64,000 nucleotides of DNA from Phragmites australis (taxonomy: Eukaryota; Streptophyta; Magnoliopsida; Poales; Poaceae): positions 18,793,501-18,857,500 of the forward strand of contig NC_084942.1 of assembly GCF_958298935.1 (NCBI RefSeq). The letters run 5' to 3'. Below are positions 33,931 through 46,162 of the stretch, piece after piece (the stretch's first letter is position 1; each line of letters opens with the position of its first letter). The translations under genes and the position numbers were made by a program. The notes below the pieces were generated by a model. That model was not told where the DNA came from, did not search any database, and was given only the letters and a program-made list of their open reading frames with translations.

Positions 33931-36900
33931 CTTTTTTTAAGGTACTACGTCCTGAAAGGGCAATTCATTCATAAGCATGATACATTATAAGGTTTATCCC
34001 ATGAAGGCCAAGTACATAATTTTTCTTTCAGGAGGCAACCATTGTAATGGCTGTAATTAGAACAATTAAAACTAGGGTTGTCAAAGTCTATAGAAGAGGC
34101 ATTTCTAGCTAAAGCATCCACAGTGCAATTGTCTTCTCTTGGAATATGATAAAGTTCAAATTGGTCATTCTCGTCTTTTCCTCCATATCCTTGATCATGT
34201 TCCTTATTCTCCAATCTAGGATGACTTATAGGGGATTTTTCAAACATGAAATGAGGCACAAGTTGTCTGAGAGAAAATCACTTTATTGAACCTACAATTT
34301 GTCTATAACAAAGAAGCCGAGAAATAGACTCAAAACTTATGCGTGTAAGGGAGATTCAGCTTGTGATGTTCTTGCTTGAATTTATAAGGTCCATCAAACT
34401 TGGTATCCTGAGTAAGTTATTTGAATACCAAGACCAACCTCCCTTCCTGCATTAAAAGAAGCATCCGACCTACAACAACAAATGATCTGGGAAAAGATTG
34501 CAGATAAAGATGATTAAAGTTTGAAGATTCATGTATAGAGTCTCCAGATATTTGTTCAATATCATAGGCACCATATTGAACCTTTTGAGCTGCCTTTGCC
34601 CGAAAGATTATAGAGTGAATAGAGCAATCTTTATTCTAAAATATACGAGCATTTCTCGCCTTCCAAATAAACTAGAGAATGTAATAGATGAGATCTTTAT
34701 CATTTGGATTTTGTAAGCAACTGAATATGAAGTGCAGAATATTTGAGCAAGAGCTAGAAAGGTTGCCTGATTTGATAGCAAAAGGAGAAGCAAACCAAAC
34801 GACTCTTACAAAAGAGCAATGAAAGAAGATGTGCTCATCGTTTTCAACAAAATGACATCGAGAACAATTAGGAGAAACATTCTTAATTCTTCTATGCACT
34901 CGTTGCACATTAGCAATGTTTTTAGTCATGACCCTCCAAACAAATATTTGAACTTTTTGGTAGCATTTTTTTTATTCTTCCAGATAAGATCAATAATAAT
35001 CTTTGTTTGATTTGACCTATTTAGTTTGGTCACTATTTTTTTTAATGTTCTCTTGATGAAGAAGCTTGTAAGCACTTTGTGCTGTCCATATACCTTTCTT
35101 ATTTGCCTTCCAAATTAAAATGTCTTGACCTCCAACTTGAGAAAGAGGAATCTGCATAAGCTAATTAACAAAATCAACATCAAAAATAGAAGAAATCAAA
35201 GGCTCATTACATATTTTTGGATTGGAAAGCCACAAATATGCAACTTTGATTGGAAGACTAAGGCTCAAAGCTTCTTGATTAATGTGTTCATGAATGTTTT
35301 CCCAATCTGAACACTAGAGCTGATTCCAAATCGAAATATTACCATCAAAGAGTTGCCATTGAACAACCTTCGAGAGAATGTTTCTTATCTTGAGGATAGA
35401 GTCCTAAGTCCAGGATTTGGATCTTTGATTGCTACTCTCCAGTAAGATGAATTAGGGAAATACTTATCTTTTAGAATTTTGGCCTATAGTGCTTCTGGAT
35501 TGTTGAGCATCCTCCAATCTAAACCTGCAATCAGAGCTATGTTCAAGGTTGTTAAATCTCTAAAATCAAGCCCACCCTCTCCTTTAGGAATACAGAAGTT
35601 TTCCCAAGCTGTGAGGCAGAGAGACTTTTTATTATTGTTTGAATAATTGCCTTTCCACCAAAAATGTCTGATGATTGCAGTAAGCTCATATGTTAAAGAT
35701 TTTGGAAAAAGAACATATGACATGTAATATATAGGAATAGAAGAAAACACAGATTTAAGTGGACCGACCAACATGAGAAATCATATCGGCTTTACAATCA
35801 TTAAATTTAGACTTGAAATTGGTTTTAAGGAAAGCATAGACCTTAGATTTAAAAATGTGAGCTGTAAACAGGGGATGACCAAGGTGAATGGAGTTATGAT
35901 CCATATTGGTGACTAAAAAAGATTCTTAATATTATCCTACAGATCACAAGGGGTGTTAACACTGAAAAAATAGAAGATTTATTCTAGTTAGGCATTTGAC
36001 CTAATCTTTAAAAAAAATTCTAAAATATCTTTGATTACTTGAGCTTCATGCGTGGTAGCTTGACCACATATGATAACATCATCTGCAAACAATAGAGAAT
36101 GAAAGGCAGGAGCATAGGGAGCCAGACTAACACCTGATATTCTGTTATTTACCACCGTATCTCTCAACCTGCAAGTCAGTTCATTAATAGCAATGATGAA
36201 AATGTAGGGAGAGAGAGGACATCCTTGTTGTATTCCCCTGGAGCTTCTGAATCTTCCAAAGGGTTGGCCATTAATAACAACAGAGAAAATAGGCCATTCA
36301 ATGCAGGCTACAACTAAGTCAATAAAATACTCATTGAAACAAAGGCGAGACATGGCAAACTTAATAAAATTCCACTCAAGTCTGTTGAAAGCTTTAGCCA
36401 AATCTAACTTTAGCATAAAAGCCTTGATGTCCCATTTCTTAAGATGAAATGAATGAATGATTTCATGTGCTATAAATAATATTCTCTGAGATTCTTTGCC
36501 CTTTGACAAAAGCATATTGGGAATTGATGATACAATCAGGTAAGAAAGGTTGCATTTTTAAAGCTACGTATTTAGCAATTTTGTAAATAAGATTACACAG
36601 ACTTATAGGCCTATAGTCTAAAGGAGTGGAGTAGATAGGTTTTTTAGGGATAAGAACAATATTAGTTTTTTTTTTCAGGCTAGCAGGTAAAGATTTATTC
36701 AAATAAAAGGATATTACCAAATTTTGAACATCATTACCTATCCAAATCCATGTGGATCTGTAAAAAGTGACATTAAAGCCATTAGACTCTGGAGATGCAT
36801 TCCCTCTCATTGACTTAAGGATGCCATAAATTTCCTCTTTAGTTGGAGCAACTATAAGAGAATCTTCTTGCATTTCCTCTCTCAAGGTTATTTCATGTGT

Positions 36901-37480
36901 TTCTTCATAATCCTGCAAGGAAGAGGTGAACAGGTCTTCAAAATAGTGTATGAAGCATGCTGCAATATCTTCATTTGTATTGACCGTAAGACCATCATAA
37001 TTGGTTATGGAGTGGATCATGTTTTTCCATCTTCTTTTGATCACATTACTGTGAAAGAAGGAAGTATTCCTATCTCTTTGGGTGATCCATTTTTTCTTGC
37101 ATCTCTGCATGTAATATTCAGTGATCTTGCTTTGAATATGAGCATGCTTACTGGATAATTCATATTCTAAAGCATGATTTTGATAACTAGGAGGAAGAGC
37201 TTGCAAATTAGCAATGTTATCCTCAATTTGTTAAGCTGATCATTAAGCGAATGTTTATTCCTCCTAGACCATTTGATAAGATTATAACATAATAGCCTGG
37301 CTCTTTTATGAAAAGGGAGGTAATCATACCTGTTCCAAGCACTCTTGCTCACCTCTTGGAAATCTTTCTCAGAAAGCCACAAGTTTTCAAATTTAAAATT
37401 CCTTTTCCTTCTTGCATTGCTAGAGAAAGGAATGGCTAAAATAGGAGCATGATCTCCATAGATGAGTGGGAGATGATAAA
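33931..37480 (-). mobile_element. 5'-truncated L1-type LINE inserted in the left LTR
   Basis: The element sense is minus. A T-run (poly-A on the minus strand) at 33,932-33,938 marks the 3' end. Flanks TATCAGTTG (33,922-33,930) and TATTGGTTG (37,481-37,489) look like a diverged target duplication. The right LTR has GCATCGGTTGGTGTTGAATTG without an insert, which is the empty site. At about 3.55 kb it lacks ORF1 and most of the endonuclease. Confidence 0.85.
33969..37440 (-). pseudogene. LINE ORF2 remnant: endonuclease end, RT, zinc-binding and RNase H domains
   Basis: In order on the minus strand: endonuclease C-terminal pieces around 37,440-37,200 (IYGDHAPILAI, NLWLSEKDFQEV); RT with RPISLCNLIYKIAKYVALKM, LKLDLAKAFNRLEW, GIQQGCPLSPYIF and LLFADDVIICG (36,700-36,050); a C-terminal RT part with FWWKGNYS (35,774-35,484); the zf-RVT motif CSRCHFVENDEHIFFHC (about 34,850); and an RNase H end HIPREDNCTVDALARN (about 34,130). 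Frameshifts at about 36,500 and 35,980 and several stops break it. This is the usual plant L1 domain order. Confidence 0.88.
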
Positions 37481-37517
37481 TATTGGTTGGTATTGAATTG
37501 AAGCTTTACTGATAACA

Positions 37518-37533
37518 ATTGGCATCAGAGTCA
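37518..37533 (+). promoter_or_regulatory. Primer-binding site of the non-autonomous LTR element
   Basis: ATTGGCATCAGAGTCA follows the left LTR end and resembles the tRNA-Met type (TGGTATCAGAGC) with one main change. Confidence 0.6.
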
Positions 37534-37734
37534 TCCGATTTATGGAGTTTGTGCTATGGAGGAGGTGTTTGAAGATCGGGTTGCTATGTTGTGGGAGAAG
37601 ATCGTCGAGTAGGCCTACTCACCAACAAGTTGTGTGAATCGTGAATAAGTTGAAGATGGCGTTGAGCGCTCCTGATCCCTTGAAGCTAGAGATGAAGACG
37701 ATGGCGTCTGAGCTACTGACCATCGCTCTATCCC

Positions 37735-38423
37735 ATGGCGACACACTCATCACCAACCATGCCCGTAGCCATCGCGAATAATGAGGTCTCCACCAGCGAC
37801 AACTTCGTCTCTAACCCCATCGAGTCTATGATCGCTCCCTTAGCGTCATCCATCGCTATCTCTGCCTCCACTCCTACCCGGTACACCGACCTCGCGACCC
37901 ACATCACGGCCACCAACATCCCCAAGAAGATGCTCGCCAGACATTCGACGAGATGCCTCAACTACCCTGTGATGGTGGTGCCACCTAGATGCATGACCTC
38001 CCTCTTGTTGGCATCCTTCCGAAAGGTCATCTCCGTGTTGTGCTGCCGCCATGCCGACCCAGAGGTGCTTGCCACTGTGGCCATGGCCTACATGGAGCTC
38101 ATGTTGACCGAAGTCCTCATCGACCCCCAAGACAGGGAGTGTTGTGTGCTTCTCGAGTCTATCATGACCGTGTTCCCATCTGCAACTGACGCGCCACTCC
38201 TGTTAGATTTCCTATGCCACCTCCTCCACGTCGCAGTAATCACCAAAGCCTCCGCCAAGGCACGCCATGACCTGGAGCTTCGTGTCGCAATGGTGATCGA
38301 CCAGGCCACCGCGGGGGGCTTGTTAGCCATCGCGCTCGACGGCGCCAAAAAGCATGTCACAAACACCGACACCGTCCGGTGTGTCATTGCTATCTTCGGT
38401 GAGAGACAAGTGGCGTTGAGGGG
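37735..38423 (+). pseudogene. Captured NPH3-domain-like gene fragment inside the LTR element
   Basis: The frame from the ATG at 37,735 contains DRECCVLLESIMTVFPSATD, then LLLDFLCHLLHVAVITKAS, ARHDLELRVAMVIDQATAGG and DTVRCVIAIFGERQ. This order matches the NPH3 domain of BTB-NPH3 proteins, where a VESIVSLLP...FLLRLLRAA...ELERRIGLQLDQATLDDLL stretch is typical. BTB, the flanking NPH3 regions and the YDVD motif are not clear. NPH3 proteins act in phototropism and auxin transport as CUL3 adaptors. The fragment is cut by the solo LTR at 38,424, and after it the frame soon stops. The family call is by eye and moderate. Confidence 0.5.
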
Positions 38424-41287
38424 TGTGATGCCCGTTCCTTACTACCTACCCGACCCATCTCCTTATGCTCAAAGCCCCGCTCGCTCTCTCACTGGCAAGT
38501 CGGGCCCACCTGTCAGCCCCAACCTCCCGCTCCCTTCGTGCCCACGCCTGTGCTCACTCTCGCTCCCGCACGCCTGTTCTCACTCTCGCTCCCGCATGCC
38601 GTGCCCGCAACCGCTGGCTGGAACCGCCACGCCCACGATCCGCCTCCGCACCCCCATGACTTTGCAAAGATGCTACTCCCTCTTTGTGCTATAAAATGGC
38701 CTCTGCAGCACCCTGCTGCCCTCCTGTTCCCCTAGCCCCGCAGCCTCACCACTGCCATTGTCGACAAGCAGAGCACTACCGCACACCGTTTGCCATGTCC
38801 AAGCTCTCCTCAGCGACCTCGAGCCTGCCGTTGGCTTCGCAGGAGCGTAGGGGATCTTCTCCGCCGCTCCTCGACGATGTTCCGTCGCCGCAAGCCACCC
38901 TCCACAAAGCTTGGGTGAGTTTCACGATCGCACACCATCACCCGCCTTCTTCGTTGCGCCTCGAGGCCCACTGAACGGTTCTTCGGCATCGCAGGACCCC
39001 GAGAAAGCTCCCTCGACCATCGTTTTTGCTTCTCCGTCACCGCAGCTGAGCCCCCGCCGAGCTCCGTCCTCACCACCACCATCTCACCATCATCGGCCAC
39101 CACCGAGCCACCTCTGACCGCCTCGAAGCTTCGGTGAGACCCCCTATCCCTCCTCTCTATTTTGGACCATTTCCTGTTATGTTTGGTAGCTCGTAGCGCT
39201 AGATCGAGCTTCTCCAGCAATGCTCCATCCATGCCCGCGACAGCGCCACCATTTTCGTGTAGCCGCCAGCCGCCAAACCCACCCTAATCGCCCTGAGCCA
39301 TCAGATCCCTTGTATGCGGTCAAGATTAGAGGTTTAAATACCCCCTCGCCCATTTGAATCATAGCCGTCGGTTTTGAGATCAATGGATTAGATTTTAATA
39401 AAGGTACCCCAGTCAGCCTTACCACGTCAGCGCCATGTGTCGCAGCAACATCAGCAGCCTTATCCGACGTGGCAAGCCACGTTAACACATTCGAGCCCGA
39501 TCAGCAGGCCCAGTCAGCGATGACATCATGCTTACATAATAAATAGGGTTTTCAATACAAAAATAAACTCTTTTATTCTCTAAAATTAGGTAATCTTACA
39601 TTTAGGTTCCTAAACTCTTCTATTTTCACAAAAATGCCCCTGTCAGTACTGTTATTTTACTTTTAGCCCCCTAAACTTTTATATAATTACAAATAAGTTT
39701 ATGGAACTTTCTATTTTTACTAAATATCCCTATTATTTTACAGAAAGGCCCCTAAAGCTTCAAACCCGTATAACTTTTCTATTATAGCTTCGTTTTAGGT
39801 AATTCTTGTGCTCACACGATTGTAGCAATGAGTACTTTCCATTAGTAGACTTTTTATAGTGCTTTGCTACTATTTGGTGTATTTTTCTTAGATGTTTGTG
39901 CTTACTTATTTTTTATGTGCATGATTGCAATAGGAGACGAGTAGTTTGTGAACTTGTAGGACCAGACTTTTGAAGAGTTTGAGTAACCCGCTGTTGAATG
40001 CAAGTGTCCTTGATCATATTGATCCTATTGTAGAAAAATGTATCTTTTACTTTCTAGATGCTTGCTTTTCAATATGAATCCCATGTTTAGGGTTTATTAG
40101 TACTTTTCGTGATTATCCTTATCGCTTGTGTTGTAGTCTATGTGTCAGGGGTAGCAATGCTTAGTCATGCTGTCGAGTCGGGTGGGTTAAGTGTTGATCT
40201 GATTGATGGTCTATGCAACATAAATCGGGTTGGGTAATCTTTTGTAGCAACATAGATCATAGGGATCTAGGCAGGTTGGTTTGGTTGGTATGGCTGATGT
40301 GTGCTCATTTGGAATGTGCGAATACATGCTTTAGATCCTAAGGACCAACTGAGCAGTGCAACCACGAGGCTTATATGGGTACTGTCTGGTCAATTAATTA
40401 GATCTTCTCCTTATTCTGTACGTACCAATGGACGGTTGAGTGACACAAGAGGGGGCCTTGTAGTGGATGGAATCTCTGTTAGTGGTGAAACCTTAGTTGG
40501 TGCATATAGATTTGGAGGTGTTTTGTAAAGGCCTTGTAGTGAGACCCCGACTCTATACCCGGAAGTGTGAAGAAAAATAAGAATTACGACTCATGGGTAA
40601 AGTGTGCAACCTCTGCAGAGTACAAAACTGATCGATCAAGCATGCTCATGGTCAAGAGCGGACTTGGACTTCTTCATGATTAGTGAGGATCTTGGATGGT
40701 TGGTTTTGAGTAGTCGGGTGGTGGTACTCCGATGAGTTGGTAGCCGAATATGGAATATATGGTGAGTCTGGTAGTCGGATGGAATCCGATAAGCTATTTT
40801 TTTTAATGTTGGTGTCATCACACATAGTCAATAGGATTGCTAAGTCCTAGAATAGGATGACATAGATGCAGTATATCTGAGTTAAGCCTTTCTTTCCTTA
40901 AGCATTCATGTCATATTTTTCCACACTTGCTGAGTACTCCATGTACTCACACTTGCCTTATCCCAACCTCTTGATATTGCTCCGAAGGTGAGAACTTTGA
41001 GGATATCCCAACCGATGGAGCTGAGTTTTAGATGAAGGAAGATTTCAACCTGAAGACCATGTCCTGGCGCTCCTCCGGACAATGCATGTGGATGGATGGA
41101 GGACCCACTATCGCTGTAAGTTATCTTAGTGCTTTCTTTAAGACATACGGGTCCTTTTGTAATGAATCTTATCGTTATGTAATGACACTGTTGTGTTATC
41201 ACTTATGAAGTCACCACATGTATGAAACTTGATCCTGACATATATGTGGTATGTATCTGGTTTGTTCTTTTGAAACCGGGTGTGACA
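38424..41287 (-). mobile_element. Solo LTR of a Ty3/gypsy (Tekay/Del-like) element, 2.86 kb
   Basis: Read on the minus strand it begins TGTCACACCCGGTTTC, a very common start of grass Tekay-type LTRs, and ends CGGGCATCACA. It is flanked by AGGGG (38,419-38,423) and AAGGG (41,288-41,292), a 5-bp target duplication with one mismatch. No internal element sequence or second LTR is present, so it is a solo LTR formed by recombination. The many short open frames inside have no meaning. Confidence 0.8.
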
Positions 41288-41292
41288 AAGGG

Positions 41293-43263
41293 CGATACGA
41301 ATGGTTGAAGCCGGAGAGCGTCTCTGTCTAGAGAAGAGCTCGGTTCGATCATGCTGGAGAAGGTGGCGAATACGATGGACGAGGTGGCCTTGCTCTGCTG
41401 CACTAACCTATCGTTCCTCCCTGTCTTCTTGCTCGTCGATTGCAGAGGCTGCTACTTCACCAACCTAAAGTTCGACACCACTCATGCCGTTGTAACCGAC
41501 GTCCACATCATCATGCCTATGGCTAGGGTTTAAGTGTCCAGACCGCCATCATGGCCACCATGGTTGGGTCTAGCCATGTTATGTGAGGTGACGATGCTCT
41601 TAGGCACTCCACCAGTGCCATTGCGACCTCTAACTCCATGGCGTTCTATTCGAGAGTTGCTCACTGATAGCAATGACATGCTTGTCTTTGATCCCCTTAT
41701 TTCAAGCATTAAGGAGTACTTCCCTGACACCATGAGCTTAAATGAAGGTTCACCAATTGGTCAAAAGGTGTTTAATGAAGTGTCTGAGGGTCTGCTGTCA
41801 TCATCTTGGCCACCGCTAAACATTGGGAGTAGTTGTGTGGAAGTGAAGCTTCCACAACCATGGCCACCACCTAGGCTAGAGTTCATGAGCAGCAAGTCTA
41901 AGTTTACAAGTGGTCATGATACTGAAGGTCCATCTCAAATATAGGCAACTGCTCTCCAGTGGATTGTCAAATGTGTACAATTCAAGTTAGTAAGCATTCT
42001 CTTTGCTCCAATTGAAATAGCAGCGCCATGTTCATTTGCAAAGTTGTCTGAAGCTCCTGCTACCAATTTTGTACATCTTATTGAGGAGCATTGGAAATGC
42101 ATGCTACTACTTAAGAACAAGGAGGAGATGAGCTAGATGCAATTTCCCCTAGAATCAGCAAGCGCAGACTTAGTTGGTGCAGAATCTGATGCTCAAGGTG
42201 ATAGAAAATGGGATGGAGCAATGAAAAGGGATATTATTTCAGTCGTGGAGGGCAATGAATCTTTGCAAGTGATGTTTTCAAGCGAGCTAATTCATAAAGG
42301 CTTTCTATAGTTGGATATATTGATGACCGGAGATTGGTGGAGAGAAGACACAATCTATGAGTGCAATATGGGTTCGATGGTGGTGCTGCTATTACATTGG
42401 CCTCAAAATTGTAGTGACGGTGCAATATTACTCTTGCCTCCTTGGCCACTACCAAAGCAAAGAAGTGATAAGTTGTTCAAAGCAAAGAAGTGATAAGTTG
42501 TTCAATTCTATTAGGGGCATTAGTGATGAGCTTTGCATGGTTCTAAAGCAACATCTTCATAATTTGTTTGTTGTGCATGTCTTCTCAAGCTGGTATGAGT
42601 GGAGCTTGTTACATCAATTGATAGTGTGCTTGGACATTTTGATCAATAATTAGAGCACATTCTGCACAGAATCAACAATTCGGAGGAGTGCAATTTTGAT
42701 TTGTCAAGACAATAGATTGAAGATTATCCAGAGCATGTGTCCTACTACTGTTATCATAGAAGTATAATTGAGGTGGTCGTGAGGTTGAACAGGGTGGGCT
42801 GAATTTGTGTAAAGTCCAGAGATAAGTGGAGGGATCAATACAAGAGATTATTCAGCTGAAGTGTTTTCATATGCTAGTACATTGGTACAACTATCTTCTC
42901 TGCTCCTCATAGTTTAGTTGGGACCTTGGTCTGCACTTATGTTTCATGGAGTATATTCAAACTGCACGAGAAGTTAAATGAAACTCTCCTAAAGCTTGTG
43001 CTGCGATGGTATTGGAGGTGCTTGAACTTGCATCTGGTGCAAACAAAAGGCAATGGATATCGCACGGGAATTGTTCTCTTCCTAAAGGATGTTGTGTTTC
43101 ATGAAGTGTTATGCTATATGAGGTACAAGATGCATTATTCTTCAGTGAGTTCAAGTGCTCAAGATGTTCAGTTCACCACCGTCAAGGAACGTCGTATACC
43201 GTCGGATCATGGAGGTTATTTGGCATCAGCTTGGGGAAAAGCCGATTCTAAGGAGGAAGGAAT
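41293..43263 (+). other. Interior of the non-autonomous LTR element, unclassified
   Basis: Several open stretches are present (for example 41,534-41,944 with repeated proline/tryptophan WPP motifs, and 42,926-43,432), but stops separate them and I recognise no gag or pol domain. A frame near 41,330-41,420 (MLEKVANTMDEVAL) may continue the NPH3-like fragment. A 20-bp direct duplication (AAAGCAAAGAAGTGATAAGT type) lies near 42,455-42,495. Confidence 0.4.
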
Positions 43264-43692
43264 GTCATGGTCATGGGCCTACATTGGACTGGCTACCAGG
43301 CTAGATAGATGGGTCGGCTTTGAGCCCAAGTGGCTAGGAACATTGGTACTACAAAAGAAGCGAGGCCTCAATAGCTCACTGGATCGAAGAATAAAAAATA
43401 GGAACAATGCCTTCTTTTTCCTCAAGCTCTGATCCACCCCTGTGCTTCCTTCTCTATTTCCATCCCCTTGCTCGTCCCGAGTCTAATGCTTCTTCCTAGT
43501 CCTTAGAGTTCTTTCTTTCTCAAATTGTATCCCTATAACCTGTATTCAAGCCTGGAACTTGCAATGCATGCATCGGTTGGTGTTGAATTGAAGCTTTACT
43601 GATCGGGTATGTAACAAGGGGCTTGAGCCTCTAGCCCCTGACAAACCAAGTGGAGAAGTGTCTTGGTTTGTATGTGATGAGGCATTGATAAC
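43264..43692 (+). repeat. Right LTR of the non-autonomous element, internally deleted
   Basis: Begins TGTCATGGTCATGGG after a purine tract and ends CATTGATAACA. Compared with the left LTR it lacks ~430 bp, including the TATA region, and keeps ~85 bp near the end that the left one lost. Confidence 0.65.
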
Positions 43693-43699
43693 AATTGAT

Positions 43700-44040
43700 G
43701 CGTCTTGAACTTGGTTAGCATGTGTTTATGGATGTTTGTTCTTGTTCTTGTCTAACTCGAGTTGGCGGTGTTTGGAATTAGCGAATTTTTCTTTGTACAC
43801 AGAAAAATTACACATCCGGTGTGAATATCGGATATTCTGGTGTTCACCGGAAGTTCTGATGTGGGCAGTGTATACTCATCGGACTATTTCTTGCAAAGAG
43901 CAATTTTTCGGATGAAATTAGAGATCAATACACCGAAAGGTCCGGTGAGTATAGTGGCTACACCGGAGGATATCATCAGAACATTTTCAGTGCTGAAACA
44001 GATATGAAAGCTAACACCAAATGGTAGTTGATGTTTTCTC
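43700..44040 (+). repeat. Sirevirus LTR fragment
   Basis: Contains several CCGGTG/CACCGG half-palindromes (ACACATCCGGTGTGAA, CACCGAAAGGTCCGGTG, ACACCGGAGGATATC), as in the U3 of the full Sirevirus at 9,455-20,507. No second LTR or coding part is attached. Confidence 0.6.
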
Positions 44041-45192
44041 ATTGAGGTTTTTTTTTAAATTTTTTTTTTACGATCCTTGGAGAGGTACCAAGATATCAAT
44101 GTGAAGTTTTGGTATCTTCTCGCCTCAACTAGAATTTCTTTATACCTATCAGTACTTTTCCAAAGTACCGTAAAGTAGCTCTTTCTTGTTTCCTCAAAGG
44201 AACACACTAGACAGACACGTTATTGAACGTGGCACCACTTATACATATGAAGATTCGAAAGGAACAACGCGCATGGCGTCTCCTTCGTTTTGATGTGAAA
44301 GCTTTAGCGAACTTCTGAAGCAGCAGTCTTGTTGAAGACGATGACTGGCCTGTAACAACAGCCAGGCTCATCCTGGGCCTGAGAAAGGCACATATTTCCA
44401 AGCGTTGTGGAAAAAACAAGGGGAAATACAGTGGTTGGGAAAAAGGGAATGCCAGTATGCTACACGAGAAAAAAGTTTCTTCATCGATATTTTGTAAATT
44501 AACAACTGCAGCAATCTCTTTGATGCCATATTTTCATGCTGATTGCTGCCTGCCAAAGCATGGGACACTGCTGATGGCGAGCTTCGCATTTTGGCGCCTG
44601 CAGAATCATTCAGAATAGATACATCGCAAAATATTTGAGGGGACACTAACCACAACACACTGAAACAATGGGTAAGTACCGATAAGTTCCAAGTCATGCA
44701 TGCAGTAGATATTGCTCGGTTAATCTGACTTTCATATCCACACCCATGCAATGATATGATGTAACAACCAACAGACTTGGTGCAACTTCAGCTGTGTGCA
44801 TGTTCTCTCGCACTTAGTGCTACCTGCACACGGACACAGCTGTTAGAATCCAATTCAGATTCGGGTGTCCAATTTTGTAAAAAAAATTTAAACACACGAG
44901 ATATAACTCAGATATTAGAATCTGATTCAGATTCAGAGTATCTAATTCGGCAAAAAAATAGACACAAATGTCAAGTAACACAGATGTCCTTTGAATTCCA
45001 AAATAACGTCCGTGTATCCCACCATATTCCTACTCAAGTTTTTCATATAATCCCCTTCCAATTCCATTGAAAAAAGAAGCTGTGTGTCCGTTCAGTCTTC
45101 ACACTATAACAATGGCTAGGAAGCATACATCGTATAGCTTCTTCAGTTCAGGTAATCAGGTAGCTGCACCCTTTTCTTCAGTGAGTAGATGA
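44041..45192. other. Intergenic; 3' flank of the 45,193 gene
   Basis: No supported gene. GGTACCAAGATATC and TTTTGGTATCTTCTC near 44,085-44,125 form a small inverted repeat. Near 44,850-44,950 a TTCAGATTCGG/TTCAGATTCAG segment is tandemly duplicated. Minus-strand frames at 44,207-44,751 have no recognised domain. Confidence 0.35.
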
Positions 45193-45862
45193 CTAGGAAG
45201 AAAGAAGCAACAACGACGACGCCTCCCTCCCGCGGCGATCACACCCGAAAGGATGATCCACCACCGTCTCCACATCGTTCACCCGTTTGGCGCCGCGGCG
45301 CGGCATCAATGGCTGAGCCGACTCCTCCTCCGGCGCCGCAACGTTTTCAGAACGAAGTAACGCAGCGCCGGCCGTTGCAGGTCGGTGCCTGAGCTGAGAC
45401 TTGTTGCTCATGTCACCGGCACCACCACAGACGAGACGAGTATTATTCTCAGACAAGCTTCCTGTCCTGGAGTCGTCATCGTCGGCCAGGAGCAGCCCCG
45501 ATTCGTCTTTCTCGCCGTCGGATTCGAGGTCGGCCTCGGTGCTGATGCTCTCATAACGCGGGTTGCAGCTGCCGCCGTCGATGACCTCCCCTTCCGCGAG
45601 CCTGCGTGCATCGGTTTGATTGCAGAGACAAGAAATTAGCTGACCACCGTGACAAGAACCGCGGTGGAATCAGATAACTGATCAGCTGACCAGCACAAGA
45701 TGGTGTCGCAGGGAACCGCGGTGGCGATGGACAGAAGGACAGGACGGGGAGAACTTACAGATGCGCCGGGGTGGCGCCGGTGAGCGCCAGCCGCGCCATG
45801 CGCAGCAAGGACGCAGCCCGCCGCGTGAGGTCCCGGAGCTGCCGGCCGTCGGCGCCGGCCAT
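45193..45862 (-). CDS. Two-exon protein of unknown function, 170 aa
   Basis: Exon 1 (45,862-45,759) encodes MAGADGRQLRDLTRRAASLL and more basic/leucine-rich helix. Exon 2 (45,601-45,193) continues LAEGEVIDGGSCNPRYESIS, an acidic stretch (EADLESDGEKDESG, ADDDDS), then a basic low-complexity tail ending at TAG. The 157-bp intron has good borders (CT|GTAAGT and CACGCAG|G), and the phases join to 170 codons. The coding sequence is GC-rich like a grass gene. The frame is also open upstream of the chosen ATG, so the N-terminus may be longer. I recognise no family. Without transcript evidence it is a prediction. Confidence 0.5.
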
Positions 45863-46162
45863 CTCCTGCACGCGCGCGCACAAGTAGTCTTTGGACTGCG
45901 TTGTGGTTAGTTTTGGTAGAAATGAGCCCGATTTGAAGAGGAGATCTAGAGCTTGAGATCTGAGCAATGAGATTAGGCTGCGAGTTAGCAGTTGAGTGGT
46001 GGGCAAGTGGAGTGGGGGTGGGAAAGCACTTGCACTTGCACCGTTGCATTGCATTCCATAGAGGTCAAAGATTTGGAGAGTTGGGCAGAGGTTGACTTTG
46101 ACTTCAATTTTGTACAACATGAGAAGTTGAGAACTGAGGTTGGCCTAATTGTAAGACTATAG
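45863..46162. other. Upstream region of the 45,193 gene
   Basis: Likely 5' UTR and promoter of the minus-strand gene. No TATA box is obvious. No other gene seen. Confidence 0.4.

Larger units (their letters stand above)
33207..37517 (+). repeat. Left LTR of the non-autonomous element (split by the LINE)
   Basis: The first part is 33,207-33,930 and the last 37 bp are 37,481-37,517. The promoter-like ATATAAAAAGG is at about 33,547. Matches to the right LTR include CTCGAGTCTAATG-type sequence near 33,378 and GGAACTTGCAATG near 33,905. Confidence 0.7.
33207..43692 (+). mobile_element. Non-autonomous LTR retrotransposon with nested LINE and solo LTR
   Basis: Similar sequences at 33,207-33,930 (+37,481-37,517) and 43,264-43,692 are direct LTRs, both starting TGTCA and ending GATAACA. 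A primer-binding site follows the left LTR, and a purine tract (AAGGAGGAAGGAA) precedes the right one. The interior has no gag, RT or integrase. It carries an NPH3-like coding fragment and unclassified sequence, as in large non-autonomous derivatives. Two later insertions interrupt it: a LINE in the left LTR and a Tekay-type solo LTR at 38,424-41,287. The right LTR has lost ~430 bp internally and the left ~85 bp near its end. Target duplications do not match, so the outer limits are approximate. Confidence 0.72.

Noticed and set aside
37846..38387. Minus-strand frames opposite the NPH3-like fragment
   Set aside because: Shadows of the plus-strand frame, which carries the recognisable pattern.
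43685..43710. Second primer-binding site after GATAACAATTG
   Set aside because: Similarity to the left internal boundary is only about 10 bp and there is no following element interior.
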